Of a stretch of 64,000 nt of DNA, positions 34,777-43,790 are shown one piece after another. The stretch comes from Herbaspirillum sp. alder98. Its GTDB lineage: Bacteria > Pseudomonadota > Gammaproteobacteria > Burkholderiales > Burkholderiaceae_D. Numbering within the stretch: the first letter of the stretch is position 1; each line of letters begins with the position of its first letter. The stretch covers positions 62,001-126,000 of the forward strand of contig NZ_JAIUCY010000004.1 of the NCBI RefSeq assembly GCF_020179755.1, given 5' to 3'. Both the position numbers and the translations under genes were made by a program. The notes under the pieces were generated by a model. That model searched no databases and was not told where the DNA came from. It worked only from the letters and a program-made list of their open reading frames with translations.

Positions 34777-35320
34777 CCTGCCCAATCTGCTGGGCACGTT
34801 GCTGATCCTGCTCTACCCGTTGTTGATCTGGAGCGCACACGGCCGCCTCGAACCACGCCAGCTGGCCTTGCTGCTGCTGGCCATCGGTGCGGTGCGCCTG
34901 TTTGCTGCCAGACTCTCCGTCAAGCTGCTGTGGCCGGGCCTGGCGGCGCTGCTGCTGGCCGCCCCCGCCCTGCTGTGGAACGACCTGCTGCCGCTGAAGC
35001 TGTACCCGGTGCTCATCAGCCTCGGCATGCTGGCGCTGTTCGGCTACAGCCTGGTGCGCCCGCCATCGATCATCGAGCGCCTGGCGCGCCTGCGCGATCC
35101 GGTCCTGCCGCCCTTCGCCATCGCCTATACCCGCCGCGTGACCCAGGTCTGGTGCGGCTTCTTCGCGCTCAATGGCGCCATCGCGCTGGGCACCGCGCTG
35201 TGGGCCTCGCCGGCGGTCTGGTCGATGTATACCGGCCTGGTGTCGTACCTGATCATGGGCATCCTGTTCGCGGGCGAATACCTGGTACGCCTTTACCTCA
35301 AGCGGCAACAGCATGCCTGA
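34763..35320 (+). CDS. COG4648-type integral membrane protein of APE cluster
   Basis: A membrane protein of 185 residues with about five hydrophobic helices (LLGTLLILLYPLLIW, LALLLLAIGAVRLFA, LWPGLAALLLAAPALLW, VLISLGMLALFGYSLV, and a late VWCGFFALNGAIALGTALW / SYLIMGILFAGEYLV pair). A conserved cytoplasmic-loop motif, RLARLRDPVLPPFAIAYTRR, joins them. The family is found almost only in APE-type clusters between the ACP and ligase genes. Its function is unknown; a role in membrane assembly of the pathway is likely. Overlaps both neighbours. Confidence 0.8.
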   Translation: MKKPDLPNLLGTLLILLYPLLIWSAHGRLEPRQLALLLLAIGAVRLFAARLSVKLLWPGLAALLLAAPALLWNDLLPLKLYPVLISLGMLALFGYSLVRPPSIIERLARLRDPVLPPFAIAYTRRVTQVWCGFFALNGAIALGTALWASPAVWSMYTGLVSYLIMGILFAGEYLVRLYLKRQQHA

Positions 35321-37049
35321 CACCGTCCCTCTCGATTTGCTGCAGTGGCCGTTGCGCCATCGCGCCGACAGCCACATCATCGGCTGGCGCGATGGCGTGG
35401 CGGTGGACAACGCCAGCTTCCAGCGCCAGGCGCTGGGCTGGCGCGACCTGCTGGCGCCTCATCCCGGGCAGCGTTTTGCGCTGTTCCACGCCGACACCCT
35501 GCATTTCGCCGCCGCCCTGTTCGGCGCCTGGCTGGCCGGCAAGACCGTCTACCTCCCGGGCGACGCCTTGCCCGACACCTGCCGCGCACTGGCGCACCAT
35601 GTGGACGGATTCATCGGCGACTTCGATCCATCCTTCGCGCCGCTTCGCAGCGCCGAGCCGGTCGCGCCGGACAATGAATGGCCGGCGCTGGCGCCGCACT
35701 TCGCGGCACTGGTGGTGAGCACCTCGGGCAGCACCGGCCACGCCCAGGCGATCCCCAAGAACATGTCACAGATGGCCAGTGAAGTGGCCACGCTGGAAGC
35801 ATTGTTCGGCCAGCAGCTGGGGCAGGCCGAGATCGTCTCGACTGTCTCGCACCAGCACATCTACGGTTTGCTGTTCAAGGTGCTGTGGCCGCTGGCGGCC
35901 GGGCGCGCGGTGCAGGCGCACAGCGCATTCTTCCCCGAAGACCTGCGCCGGCTGGTGCCGCAGCGCCCGTGGGCATTGCTGTCGTCGCCGGCCCATCTGA
36001 AACGTTTTCCCGAACAACCCACGCGGCCCGACACCACGTTGCTGCGCGCCCTGTTTTCGTCTGGCGGGCCACTACTGGCGGATGCCGCGCGTGGCGTGCA
36101 ACAGGTATTCGGCCAGCGCGCGCTGGAAATCTATGGCAGCTCCGAGACCGGCGGCATCGCCTGGCGCCAGCCGCAGCTCGATGCCGACCGTCGCGAGCAC
36201 TGGCAAGCGATGCCCGGCGTCGAAGTGCGTGCCGGGGCCGACGCCACACTCGAGGTCCGTTCACCCCACTTGCCGGACGCGCAATGGTTTGCCATGGCCG
36301 ACCGCGCCAGCCTGGATGAACACGGTTTCACGCTGCACGGTCGCGCCGACCGGATCGTCAAGCTGGAAGAAAAACGCATCTCGCTGGACCAGATCGAACG
36401 CTTGCTGCTGGCCTCGCCACTGGTGGCCGAGGCCCGCGTGCTAGTGCATGAGGGGCGTCGCCAGCGCCAGTTGATTGCCGCCTTCGTGGTGCCCACTGCC
36501 GCCGGCCGCGCGCTGCTCGAACAAGGCCGGGTGCAGCTCAATGCAGCCTTGCGTGCAGTGCTGGCCGGCGCTATCGAAGGCCTGGCGCTGCCGCGCCTGT
36601 GGCGCTATCTCGATGCGATGCCGGTCAATGCCCAGGGCAAGCTGACGCTGGCGGCGCTGACCGCCTTGCTGGATACGCCGACGCCACCACCATCGCCACG
36701 TCCGACCCTGCCGCAGGTGCAGGAGATCGAACGCAGCGCGCACAAGGTCGTGCTGGCCTTGCACGTGCCGGTCGACCTGCTCTATTTCGAGGGACACTTC
36801 CCGGGCGCGCCGATCCTGCCGGGCGTGGTGCAGACCGATTGGGCACTGACGCTGGGCCGGCGCTACTTTGCATTGCCGCCGCGTTTTCTGGGCTTGCAGG
36901 CCTTGAAGTTCCAGCGCGTGATCGTGCCCGGCGCCAGCGTCACGCTGGAATTGCAGCACGATGTGACGAAGCAGGCGCTGTCGTTCCAGCTGCATTCGGA
37001 TGGCCAGCAGCACGCCAGCGGTCGCTTCCTGCTGGGAGAAGCCGCATGA
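35313..37049 (+). CDS. Fused acyl-ACP ligase and thioester dehydratase (ApeH-ApeI type)
   Basis: A two-domain protein of 578 residues. Residues 1 to about 445 are an AMP-forming ligase: VVSTSGSTGHAQAIPKN (P-loop), YGSSETGGIAWR, HGRADRIVKLEEKRISL and the catalytic Lys region PVNAQGKLTL. It would activate the aromatic acid starter and load it on an ACP. Residues about 470-578 are a hotdog domain of the ApeI/FabZ-like group, with HFPGAPILPGVVQTDWAL. E. coli makes these as separate ApeH and ApeI. The fusion is seen as one uninterrupted frame joined by a Pro-rich linker. Confidence 0.88.
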   Translation: MPDTVPLDLLQWPLRHRADSHIIGWRDGVAVDNASFQRQALGWRDLLAPHPGQRFALFHADTLHFAAALFGAWLAGKTVYLPGDALPDTCRALAHHVDGFIGDFDPSFAPLRSAEPVAPDNEWPALAPHFAALVVSTSGSTGHAQAIPKNMSQMASEVATLEALFGQQLGQAEIVSTVSHQHIYGLLFKVLWPLAAGRAVQAHSAFFPEDLRRLVPQRPWALLSSPAHLKRFPEQPTRPDTTLLRALFSSGGPLLADAARGVQQVFGQRALEIYGSSETGGIAWRQPQLDADRREHWQAMPGVEVRAGADATLEVRSPHLPDAQWFAMADRASLDEHGFTLHGRADRIVKLEEKRISLDQIERLLLASPLVAEARVLVHEGRRQRQLIAAFVVPTAAGRALLEQGRVQLNAALRAVLAGAIEGLALPRLWRYLDAMPVNAQGKLTLAALTALLDTPTPPPSPRPTLPQVQEIERSAHKVVLALHVPVDLLYFEGHFPGAPILPGVVQTDWALTLGRRYFALPPRFLGLQALKFQRVIVPGASVTLELQHDVTKQALSFQLHSDGQQHASGRFLLGEAA

Positions 37050-37798
37050 GCAACCCGCTGCGCGTGGCCGTCGTGATCCCCGTGTACAACCATGAGCACG
37101 CCATCGGCACGGTGGTCGACGCCGTACTGCGCCATGACCTGCACTGCGTGCTGGTCGACGATGGCTGCCAGCCGAGTTGCGCTGCGGTGCTGCGCCAGCT
37201 GGCAGCGCGCCACGCCGAACGCGTCAGCCTGCTGGTGCATGCACACAACCGTGGCAAGGGCGGCGCCGTGATGACCGGCCTGCGCCATGCGGCCGCTGCC
37301 GGCTACAGTCATGCATTGCAGATCGATGCCGACGGCCAGCACGACGCCGCCGATATCGCCCGCTTCGTGGCCGCCAGCCAGGCCGCCCCGCAGGCGGTGA
37401 TCAACGGCCAGCCGATCTACGACCAGAGCGTGCCGCGCGGGCGGCTGTATGCACGCTACCTGACCCACGTCTGGGTATGGATCAACACCTTGTCGCTCGA
37501 CATCCGCGATTCGATGTGCGGGTTCCGCATCTACCCGCTGGCGACCACGCTGCGCCTGATCGATAGCACCCATATCGGCCAGCGCATGGACTTCGACACC
37601 GAGATCCTGGTGCGCCTGCACTGGCGCGGCTTGCGCATCGTCAACCACCCCACCCGCGTGCACTATCCGCTGGATGGGGTGTCGCATTTCAAGTTATGGC
37701 TCGACAACGTGCTGATCTCGCGCATGCATGCGCGCCTGTTCCTGGGCATGCTGCTGCGCTCGCCACTGCTGCTGTGGCGCCGCCTGCGGGGGCGCTGA
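37046..37798 (+). CDS. Family 2 glycosyltransferase of APE cluster
   Basis: A GT-A fold glycosyltransferase of 250 residues. The nucleotide-sugar region VAVVIPVYNHEHAIGTVVDAVL, the GKGGAVMTGL helix and the metal-binding DADGQHD are present, with a dolichol-phosphate-mannose-synthase-like catalytic part (SMCGFRIYP). Its ATG overlaps the previous stop (ATGA) and it overlaps the next start by one base. In E. coli APE this domain is joined to an acyltransferase in ApeJ; here the two are separate genes. It may link the polyene to a sugar-lipid. Confidence 0.88.
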   Translation: MSNPLRVAVVIPVYNHEHAIGTVVDAVLRHDLHCVLVDDGCQPSCAAVLRQLAARHAERVSLLVHAHNRGKGGAVMTGLRHAAAAGYSHALQIDADGQHDAADIARFVAASQAAPQAVINGQPIYDQSVPRGRLYARYLTHVWVWINTLSLDIRDSMCGFRIYPLATTLRLIDSTHIGQRMDFDTEILVRLHWRGLRIVNHPTRVHYPLDGVSHFKLWLDNVLISRMHARLFLGMLLRSPLLLWRRLRGR

Positions 37799-38781
37799 TG
37801 CAGGATTCATCGACTTCCTCCCAGCGCACCCGCCACTGGGCGCAGATCAACGAAGTCAGTTTCGTGGCGGGCATGCGCCTGCTGTTCTGGGTCTACAAGC
37901 TGCTCGGGCGAGTGCCCTTCCGGCTGCTGCTGTATCCGGTGCTGGGCTGGTACGTCGTCGTCAACGGCCGCGCCCGCAGCGCCTCGCGCGACTACCTGCA
38001 ACAAGTCGCCGCCTGGCGCCCGCAACTGGGCACGCGGGGCAACCTGGCAGACGTGTTTCGTCACTTTCGCGCCTTCGGCGAAAGCCTGCTCGACAAAATG
38101 TTGCTGTGGGGTGGCTTGTTTCCGCTGGAGCGGGTGCAACTGCACGGCCAGGAACATATCGCCGGCGCCATCGCCGCCGGACGCGGCGGGTTGCTGATCT
38201 GCACCCACCTGGGCAATCTCGACCTGTGCCGGGTGATGGCGCGCCGCTATCCTGATCTGCGCCTGACGGTGCTGGTGCATACCAGGCACGCCCAGGCGTT
38301 CAACCGCATGCTGGCGCAGCTCGACCCGGGCAGTCAGCTCAACCTGCTGCAGGTGACCGAGATGTCGCCGGCCACGGCCATGATGCTGGCCGACAAGGTG
38401 GCGCAGGGCGAATTCGTGGTGATTGCCGGCGACCGGGTGCCGGTGTCGCCCGCGCCACGCGTGGCGCAAGCCAGTTTCATGGGGCGCATGGCGGCTTTCC
38501 CGGTGGGGCCGTTCGTGCTGGCCAGCCTGCTGCAATGCCCGGTATTCCTGATGTTTTCACGTCGCACCGATGACGGTGCGCGGCTCGATTTCGAAGCTTT
38601 CCGCGACCGCGTGGAACTGCCACGCAAAGAACGCCAGCACCGACTGGACCAACTGGCGGGCGACTATGCCGCACGCCTGGAAGCGCATTGCCTGCAAGCG
38701 CCGTTCCAATGGTTCAACTTCTATCACTTCTGGGCGCAGCCCACACTGGACCACACGGATGACCGACCTGCACAACACTGA
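37798..38781 (+). CDS. LpxL/HtrB-like acyltransferase of APE cluster
   Basis: A membrane-bound acyltransferase of 327 residues related to the lipid A lauroyl transferases. The catalytic HX4D-type motif is CTHLGNLDLCRVMARR and a second conserved block is VIAGDRVPVSP. A hydrophobic N-terminal segment (FVAGMRLLFWVYKLLG) would anchor it. It overlaps the glycosyltransferase gene by one base, and together they equal the two halves of ApeJ. It probably esterifies the polyene to the final lipid. The TGATG overlap gives tight coupling. Confidence 0.87.
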   Translation: MQDSSTSSQRTRHWAQINEVSFVAGMRLLFWVYKLLGRVPFRLLLYPVLGWYVVVNGRARSASRDYLQQVAAWRPQLGTRGNLADVFRHFRAFGESLLDKMLLWGGLFPLERVQLHGQEHIAGAIAAGRGGLLICTHLGNLDLCRVMARRYPDLRLTVLVHTRHAQAFNRMLAQLDPGSQLNLLQVTEMSPATAMMLADKVAQGEFVVIAGDRVPVSPAPRVAQASFMGRMAAFPVGPFVLASLLQCPVFLMFSRRTDDGARLDFEAFRDRVELPRKERQHRLDQLAGDYAARLEAHCLQAPFQWFNFYHFWAQPTLDHTDDRPAQH

Positions 38782-40333
38782 ATCCTCCCCCCATGTCACC
38801 TTCGGCGGGCGGGCGCTCTCCATCGAAGACGTGGTGGCGCTGTCGCAGGGCCGCGCACAACCGGCGCTGTCGGACAGTGCGGCCTTCCTGGCGCGCATCC
38901 AGCGCGGGGCCGACTTTCTGGATCGCCTGCTGCGCGAAGACGGCAATATCTACGGCGTCACCACCGGCTACGGCGATTCGTGCACCGTGACCGTGCCGGC
39001 CTCGCTGGTGGCCGACCTGCCGCATCACCTGTACACCTATCACGGTTGCGGACTGGGCGCGCTGTTCTCGCCCGAACAGACCCGCGCCATCCTGGCCGCC
39101 CGTCTCAATTCGCTGACCCAGGGTTATTCCGGCGTCAGCGTGGCGCTGCTCAAGCAGATCGAGGCGCTGCTGCAACGCGACCTGCTGCCGCTGATCCCCA
39201 GCGAAGGCTCGGTCGGCGCCAGCGGCGATCTCACGCCGCTGTCCTACCTGGCGGCGGTGCTGTGCGGCGAACGCGACGTGTGGCGCGACGGCGTGCCGGT
39301 GCCGGCCGCCCAGGCCTTGAGCGAGGCCGGCCTGACGCCTTTGCGGTTGCGTCCCAAGGAAGGCCTGGCGATCATGAACGGCACCGCCGTCATGACCGCG
39401 CTGGCGTGCCTGGCGTTTGACCGCGCCCGCTACCTGACCCAACTGGCCACCCGCATCACCGCCATGGCAAGCTTCGCGCTGGACGGCAATGCCCACCACT
39501 TCGACGCCACGCTGTTCTCGGTCAAGCCGCACCCCGGCCAGCAGCGAGTGGCATCGTGGTTGCAGCAAGACCTGTCATGCGACCAGCCGCACCGCAACGA
39601 AAAACGCCTGCAGGACCGTTATTCGATCCGCTGCGCGCCGCACGTCATCGGCGTGCTGGCCGACGCCCTGCCGTGGCTGCGCAGCTCGATCGAGAACGAG
39701 CTCAACAGCGCCAACGACAACCCCATCATCGATCCCGACAACGAACGGGTGCTGCATGGCGGTCACTTCTATGGCGGTCACATCGCCTTCGCCATGGACA
39801 GCATGAAGAATGCCGTGGCCAACATTGCCGACCTGCTCGACCGCCAGATGGCCTTGCTGGTCGACAGCCGCTACAACAACGGCTTGCCGTCCAACCTGTC
39901 GGGCGCCGTCGGCGAGCGCGCCGCGATCAACCATGGCTTGAAGGCGTTGCAGATCAGCGCCTCGGCCTGGACTGCAGAGGCGCTCAAGCTGACCATGCCG
40001 GCCTCGGTGTTCTCGCGCTCGACCGAATGCCATAACCAGGACAAGGTCAGCATGGGCACCATCGCCGCACGCGACTGCCTGCGCGTGCTGGAGCTGACCG
40101 AACAGGTGACGGCGGCCATGCTGATCACGGTGCGCCAGGGCGTCTGGCTGCGCACCCGCGCACAGGCCGACGGCCAGGCTGCATTGCAGGCGCTGCCGGG
40201 CGAACGGCTGGCCGGCATGCAGCAGGCGCTGAGCGGCCAGATCGCCGCCGTCGACGAAGACCGCATGCTCGAACCCGACCTGCGCGCGCTGCTGTCGTCG
40301 ATCCGCGCCCAGGCCTGGCAACTGTATGAGTAA
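38759..40333 (+). CDS. MIO-type aromatic amino acid ammonia lyase (probable tyrosine ammonia-lyase)
   Basis: A 524-residue ammonia lyase of the HAL/PAL/TAL family, with the self-processed MIO group formed from Ala154-Ser155-Gly156 in SVGASGDLTPLSYLA. Conserved tyrosine and Asn contacts occur in NIYGVTTGYGD, NSANDNPI and SRYNNGLPSNLSG. The substrate-switch position reads His90-Leu91 (LPHHLYTY), as in bacterial tyrosine ammonia-lyases rather than the Ser-His of histidine lyases. It would supply 4-hydroxycinnamate as starter for the polyene. It overlaps the acyltransferase gene by 23 bases. Confidence 0.88.
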   Translation: MTDLHNTESSPHVTFGGRALSIEDVVALSQGRAQPALSDSAAFLARIQRGADFLDRLLREDGNIYGVTTGYGDSCTVTVPASLVADLPHHLYTYHGCGLGALFSPEQTRAILAARLNSLTQGYSGVSVALLKQIEALLQRDLLPLIPSEGSVGASGDLTPLSYLAAVLCGERDVWRDGVPVPAAQALSEAGLTPLRLRPKEGLAIMNGTAVMTALACLAFDRARYLTQLATRITAMASFALDGNAHHFDATLFSVKPHPGQQRVASWLQQDLSCDQPHRNEKRLQDRYSIRCAPHVIGVLADALPWLRSSIENELNSANDNPIIDPDNERVLHGGHFYGGHIAFAMDSMKNAVANIADLLDRQMALLVDSRYNNGLPSNLSGAVGERAAINHGLKALQISASAWTAEALKLTMPASVFSRSTECHNQDKVSMGTIAARDCLRVLELTEQVTAAMLITVRQGVWLRTRAQADGQAALQALPGERLAGMQQALSGQIAAVDEDRMLEPDLRALLSSIRAQAWQLYE

Positions 40334-40790
40334 TACCGTCCTGCCCGACGGCCGCATCCGCCTGGCCAATTCGCCGTGGAGCGCCGAGATCGAGCTGAAG
40401 ATTCAGTTCTATGATCTCGACCCGATGGAAATCGTCTGGCACGGCCGCTACGTCAAGTATCTGGAAGACGCCCGCTGCGCCCTGCTCGACCAGATCGGCT
40501 ACAACTACCCGGCGATGAAGGAGTCGGGCTACGCCTGGCCCATCATCGAGATGCACCTGCGCTATGCGCAACCGGCGCTGTTCGGCCAGCGGCTGCGCGT
40601 GCGCGCGGCCATCGTCGAATGGGAAAATCGCCTCAAGATCGACTACCTGCTGAGCGACGCCGAGAGCGGCCAGCGCCTGACCCGCGCCACCACCAGCCAG
40701 GTGGCCGTGCGGGTCGACACGCGCGAGATGTGCTTCGTCTCGCCTCCCGTGCTGTGGCACAAACTTGGATTGAATCCCCCTTCCCCATGA
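40326..40790 (+). CDS. apeK: YbgC-type thioesterase of APE cluster (ApeK-like)
   Basis: A single-domain 4-hydroxybenzoyl-CoA-type hotdog thioesterase of 154 residues. The catalytic Asp lies in IQFYDLDPMEIVWHGRYVKYLEDAR, the family signature. It overlaps the lyase gene by 8 bases, and its stop overlaps the next start. In APE systems the thioesterase ApeK clears or releases aryl-polyenoyl chains from the carrier protein. Length and motif leave little doubt about the class. Confidence 0.9.
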   Translation: MSNTVLPDGRIRLANSPWSAEIELKIQFYDLDPMEIVWHGRYVKYLEDARCALLDQIGYNYPAMKESGYAWPIIEMHLRYAQPALFGQRLRVRAAIVEWENRLKIDYLLSDAESGQRLTRATTSQVAVRVDTREMCFVSPPVLWHKLGLNPPSP

Positions 40791-41404
40791 CCAGACTCCC
40801 CCGTATCCTCGCCGCCGTGCTGGCGACCTCGTTGCTGGCCGGCCCGGCCCTGGCCGACGCCCCGGTGCAGCAGATCCAGGCAGCGCTGGCGCGTCCGGCC
40901 CAGATGTGCGGCCGCTTCGACCAGACCAAGCTGCTGACCGGCATCAAGAAACCGCTGCAATCGAATGGCCGCTTCTGCGTCATCGCCGGTCGCGGCATCC
41001 TGTGGCAGGCCGTACAGCCTTTCCCCAGCACCCTGCGCATCACCCGCGACGCCATCGTCCAGATGCAGGATGGACGAGTGGCGATGAAACTGGACGCGCA
41101 GCAGGAGCCGGTGGTCAAGATGATCAACAGCGTGTTGTTCTCGTTGCTGGCGGGCGACCTGTCGCAACTCGACTCACTGTTCGCCCTCGACGGCGAGATC
41201 CGCAACGGCCATTGGCAGGTTGCGCTCAAGGCGCGCCAGCCAGCCTTGGCCAAGGCCATCGGCGACATCAACCTGGAAGGCGGCGCCTATGTCGAGCGGG
41301 TGCTGATGAAGGAAGCCAGCGGTGACCGCACCGACATCGTGTTCTCCGCCATCAAGACCGGAGACGGCGCCATGACGGCGGCCGAAGGAGCGCTGTTTGA
41401 CTAA
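40787..41404 (+). CDS. LolA-like outer-membrane lipoprotein carrier of APE cluster
   Basis: A periplasmic protein of 205 residues with a cleavable signal peptide (ILAAVLATSLLAGPALADA). The mature chain has a LolA-type beta-barrel pattern: QMCGRFDQTKLLTGIKKPL, SNGRFCVIAGRGILWQ and a basic IVFSAIK region near the end. In APE clusters a LolA-like protein is thought to carry the lipid-linked pigment through the periplasm. It sits just before the MMPL exporter gene, with overlapping ends, which fits a hand-off role. Confidence 0.85.
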   Translation: MTRLPRILAAVLATSLLAGPALADAPVQQIQAALARPAQMCGRFDQTKLLTGIKKPLQSNGRFCVIAGRGILWQAVQPFPSTLRITRDAIVQMQDGRVAMKLDAQQEPVVKMINSVLFSLLAGDLSQLDSLFALDGEIRNGHWQVALKARQPALAKAIGDINLEGGAYVERVLMKEASGDRTDIVFSAIKTGDGAMTAAEGALFD

Positions 41405-43790
41405 GTCCGCTGCTTTCCTGCGTCGCGGCCTGGCGCTTTGCTGGCTGCTGGTGGTGCTGCTGGTGGGCGCTCACAATGCGTGGCTGTGGGTGGTGCAACG
41501 CGCCAGTCCCGACACTGACATCCTGGCGCTGCTGCCGACCTCGCGCAATGACGCGGTGCTGCAGCAGGCGTTTGCGCACATGGTCGACTCGGCCCAGCAA
41601 AAGGTGGTGGTGCTGGTCGGCGACGCCGACTGGGCCCGCGCCACCCGCGCCGCCGACGCCTATGCCGCCAGCCTGCAGCCGCACGCCGCGCTGATCGCCC
41701 CGGCCACCGGCAACGCCGGTGAATTGCAGCAGCAATGGCTGGCGGCGCTCGACGCCAGCCGCAGCGTGCTGCTGACCGACACCCAGCGCGCGCAACTAGC
41801 CAATGACTCGCCCGAACAATGGAGTCGCCAGGCGCTGGCCGGCATGTACGGCGCATTCACCGGTCCGCGCCTGGGCGCCTGGGTCGATGATCCGTTCAAT
41901 CTGTTTTCCGGCTGGGTCCAGGAGCGCGCGCAGGAAACCCCGGTGCGCCCGCGCGATGGTCGCCTGTTCGTCGAACGCGACGGCCGCGCCTATGTGCTGC
42001 TGCTGCTCGAACTGAAGGCATCGGCCTTTTCGATGAATGCCCAGCGCCAGTTGATTCCCTTGCTGGACCAGGCCCGTGGCGCCGCGCTGGCGCAACTGGC
42101 GGGTGGCGAGGTGCTGACTGCCGGCGTGGTGCTGCATGCCGCCGCCGCCAGCGACCAGGCCAGCGGCGAAATGGCCACCATCGGCACCGGCTCGCTGCTC
42201 GGCATCCTGCTGCTGATGTGGTTGAGCTTCCGTTCGGTCAAACCGATCGCCTACATCGCCACCTCGATCGCCATCGGCTGCCTGGGCGCGCTGTCGGTCA
42301 GCTGGCTGCTGTTCGGCCATGTGCACCTGCTCACGCTGGTGTTCGGCGCCAGCCTGATCGGCGTGGCCCAGGACTATGCCATCTACTTCCTGTGCGCGCG
42401 CCTGGGCTCGCCGGCGACGCTGGGTTCGCGCAGCCTGCTGCGCCAGTTGCTGCCGGGCCTGGGCCTGATGCTGCTGGCGGCGGTGATCGGTTATCTCGGC
42501 ATGGCCGCCACTCCCTTCCCGGGCTTGCAGCAGATGGCGGTGTTCTCGGCCGTGGGGCTGGTGTTCGCCTGGCTCACGGTGGTGTGCTGGTTTCCGCTGC
42601 TGGTCGGCCCCGACAGCCTGCGCGCCACGCCGCTGGCGCATGCCTTCAGTCGCAGCATCCACAGCTGGCCGCGCCTGACCAGCATGCGCGGCTGGCACCT
42701 CAAGGGGGCGGCGGGCATGTTCATCATCGGCTTTTGCGTGTCGGGGCTGGCGCGACTGCACGTGAGTGATGACATCCGGGCGTTGCAGAAAACGCCACAG
42801 GCGCTGCTGGACGACCAGATCCGCGTCGGCAAGTTGCTCGACATGGCCGCACCGGTGCAGTTCTACCTGGTGCGCGGCGACTCGGCCGAAGATGTGCTGC
42901 AAAAAGAAGAGCTGTTGCGCCAGAAGCTGCAACCGCTGGTGGCCGAGCGCATCATCGGCGGCGTGCAGGCGGTGTCGAACTGGGTGCCGTCGCAACGCAC
43001 CCAGCGCGCCAATCTGGCGCTGCTCGACAGCGCGCTGATGCAAGCCCGCAACGGTCAGCCGGCGGCCATCGAACAGGTCGCACGCGCCATCGACGAAGGC
43101 GCGCCATGGGTCGCCGAGATGCAGACCCGCTTGCGCACGCATGGCCAGTTGCTCACGCCCGAGGCGTTCCTGGCCTCGCCGGCCGGTGACAGCGCGCGTC
43201 ACCTGTGGCTGCAACAGGGTCAGGGCGCCGCCAGCATCATGGCCATTCGCGGCCTCTCCGACTACCGTCAACTGCCGCGCCTGGCGGCGGTGGCGCCTGA
43301 AGTCGGCGGCGTGCAATGGGTCGACAAGGTCGGCGATATCTCGGCGGTGCTCAAGTATTACCGGCAGTACATGAGCTGGGCGCTGGCGGCGGCCTACCTG
43401 GCGATCTTCGTGCTGCTGTCGCTGCGCTACCGCCGCCAGGCCTGGCGCGCCATTGCGCCGCCCCTGCTGGCCACGCTGCTGACGCTGGCGCTGTTCGGCT
43501 GGAGCGGCCAGCCGCTGCAACTGTTCCACGTGCTGGCGGCCTTGCTGGTGCTGGGCCTGGGGGTGGACTACGGCATCTTCCTGCTGGAGCCGTCGCAACG
43601 CGAACGGCGCTTCGCCTGGCTCACGGTGGGCCTGTCGGCCATCGCCGCCCTGTTGTCCTTCGGCCTGCTGGCCGGCAGCGGCAGCCCGCCGTTGCACGCA
43701 TTCGGCCTGACCATGCTGGTCGGCATGCTGCTGGTGTGGCTGCTGGCCCCTTGTTTCCTCGCTCCTGACAACACACAGATTGCCTCATGA
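41397..43790 (+). CDS. MMPL/RND-family exporter of APE cluster
   Basis: An inner-membrane transporter of 797 residues with the duplicated RND layout: a helix at the N-terminus, a periplasmic domain of about 230 residues, then five helices (from MATIGTGSLLGILLLMWLSF), a second periplasmic domain and five more helices. The conserved FGASLIGVAQDYAIYFL and GLGVDYGIFLLEP blocks correspond to the proton-relay helices. It would flip or export the aryl-polyene lipid. The start is TTG with AAGGAG upstream, overlapping the previous stop. Confidence 0.9.
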   Translation: MTKSAAFLRRGLALCWLLVVLLVGAHNAWLWVVQRASPDTDILALLPTSRNDAVLQQAFAHMVDSAQQKVVVLVGDADWARATRAADAYAASLQPHAALIAPATGNAGELQQQWLAALDASRSVLLTDTQRAQLANDSPEQWSRQALAGMYGAFTGPRLGAWVDDPFNLFSGWVQERAQETPVRPRDGRLFVERDGRAYVLLLLELKASAFSMNAQRQLIPLLDQARGAALAQLAGGEVLTAGVVLHAAAASDQASGEMATIGTGSLLGILLLMWLSFRSVKPIAYIATSIAIGCLGALSVSWLLFGHVHLLTLVFGASLIGVAQDYAIYFLCARLGSPATLGSRSLLRQLLPGLGLMLLAAVIGYLGMAATPFPGLQQMAVFSAVGLVFAWLTVVCWFPLLVGPDSLRATPLAHAFSRSIHSWPRLTSMRGWHLKGAAGMFIIGFCVSGLARLHVSDDIRALQKTPQALLDDQIRVGKLLDMAAPVQFYLVRGDSAEDVLQKEELLRQKLQPLVAERIIGGVQAVSNWVPSQRTQRANLALLDSALMQARNGQPAAIEQVARAIDEGAPWVAEMQTRLRTHGQLLTPEAFLASPAGDSARHLWLQQGQGAASIMAIRGLSDYRQLPRLAAVAPEVGGVQWVDKVGDISAVLKYYRQYMSWALAAAYLAIFVLLSLRYRRQAWRAIAPPLLATLLTLALFGWSGQPLQLFHVLAALLVLGLGVDYGIFLLEPSQRERRFAWLTVGLSAIAALLSFGLLAGSGSPPLHAFGLTMLVGMLLVWLLAPCFLAPDNTQIAS

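Noticed and set aside
38759..40333. Histidine ammonia-lyase of histidine catabolism (hutH)
   Set aside because: No hut genes are nearby, the specificity position is His-Leu rather than Ser-His, and the gene is embedded in a pigment operon by overlaps.
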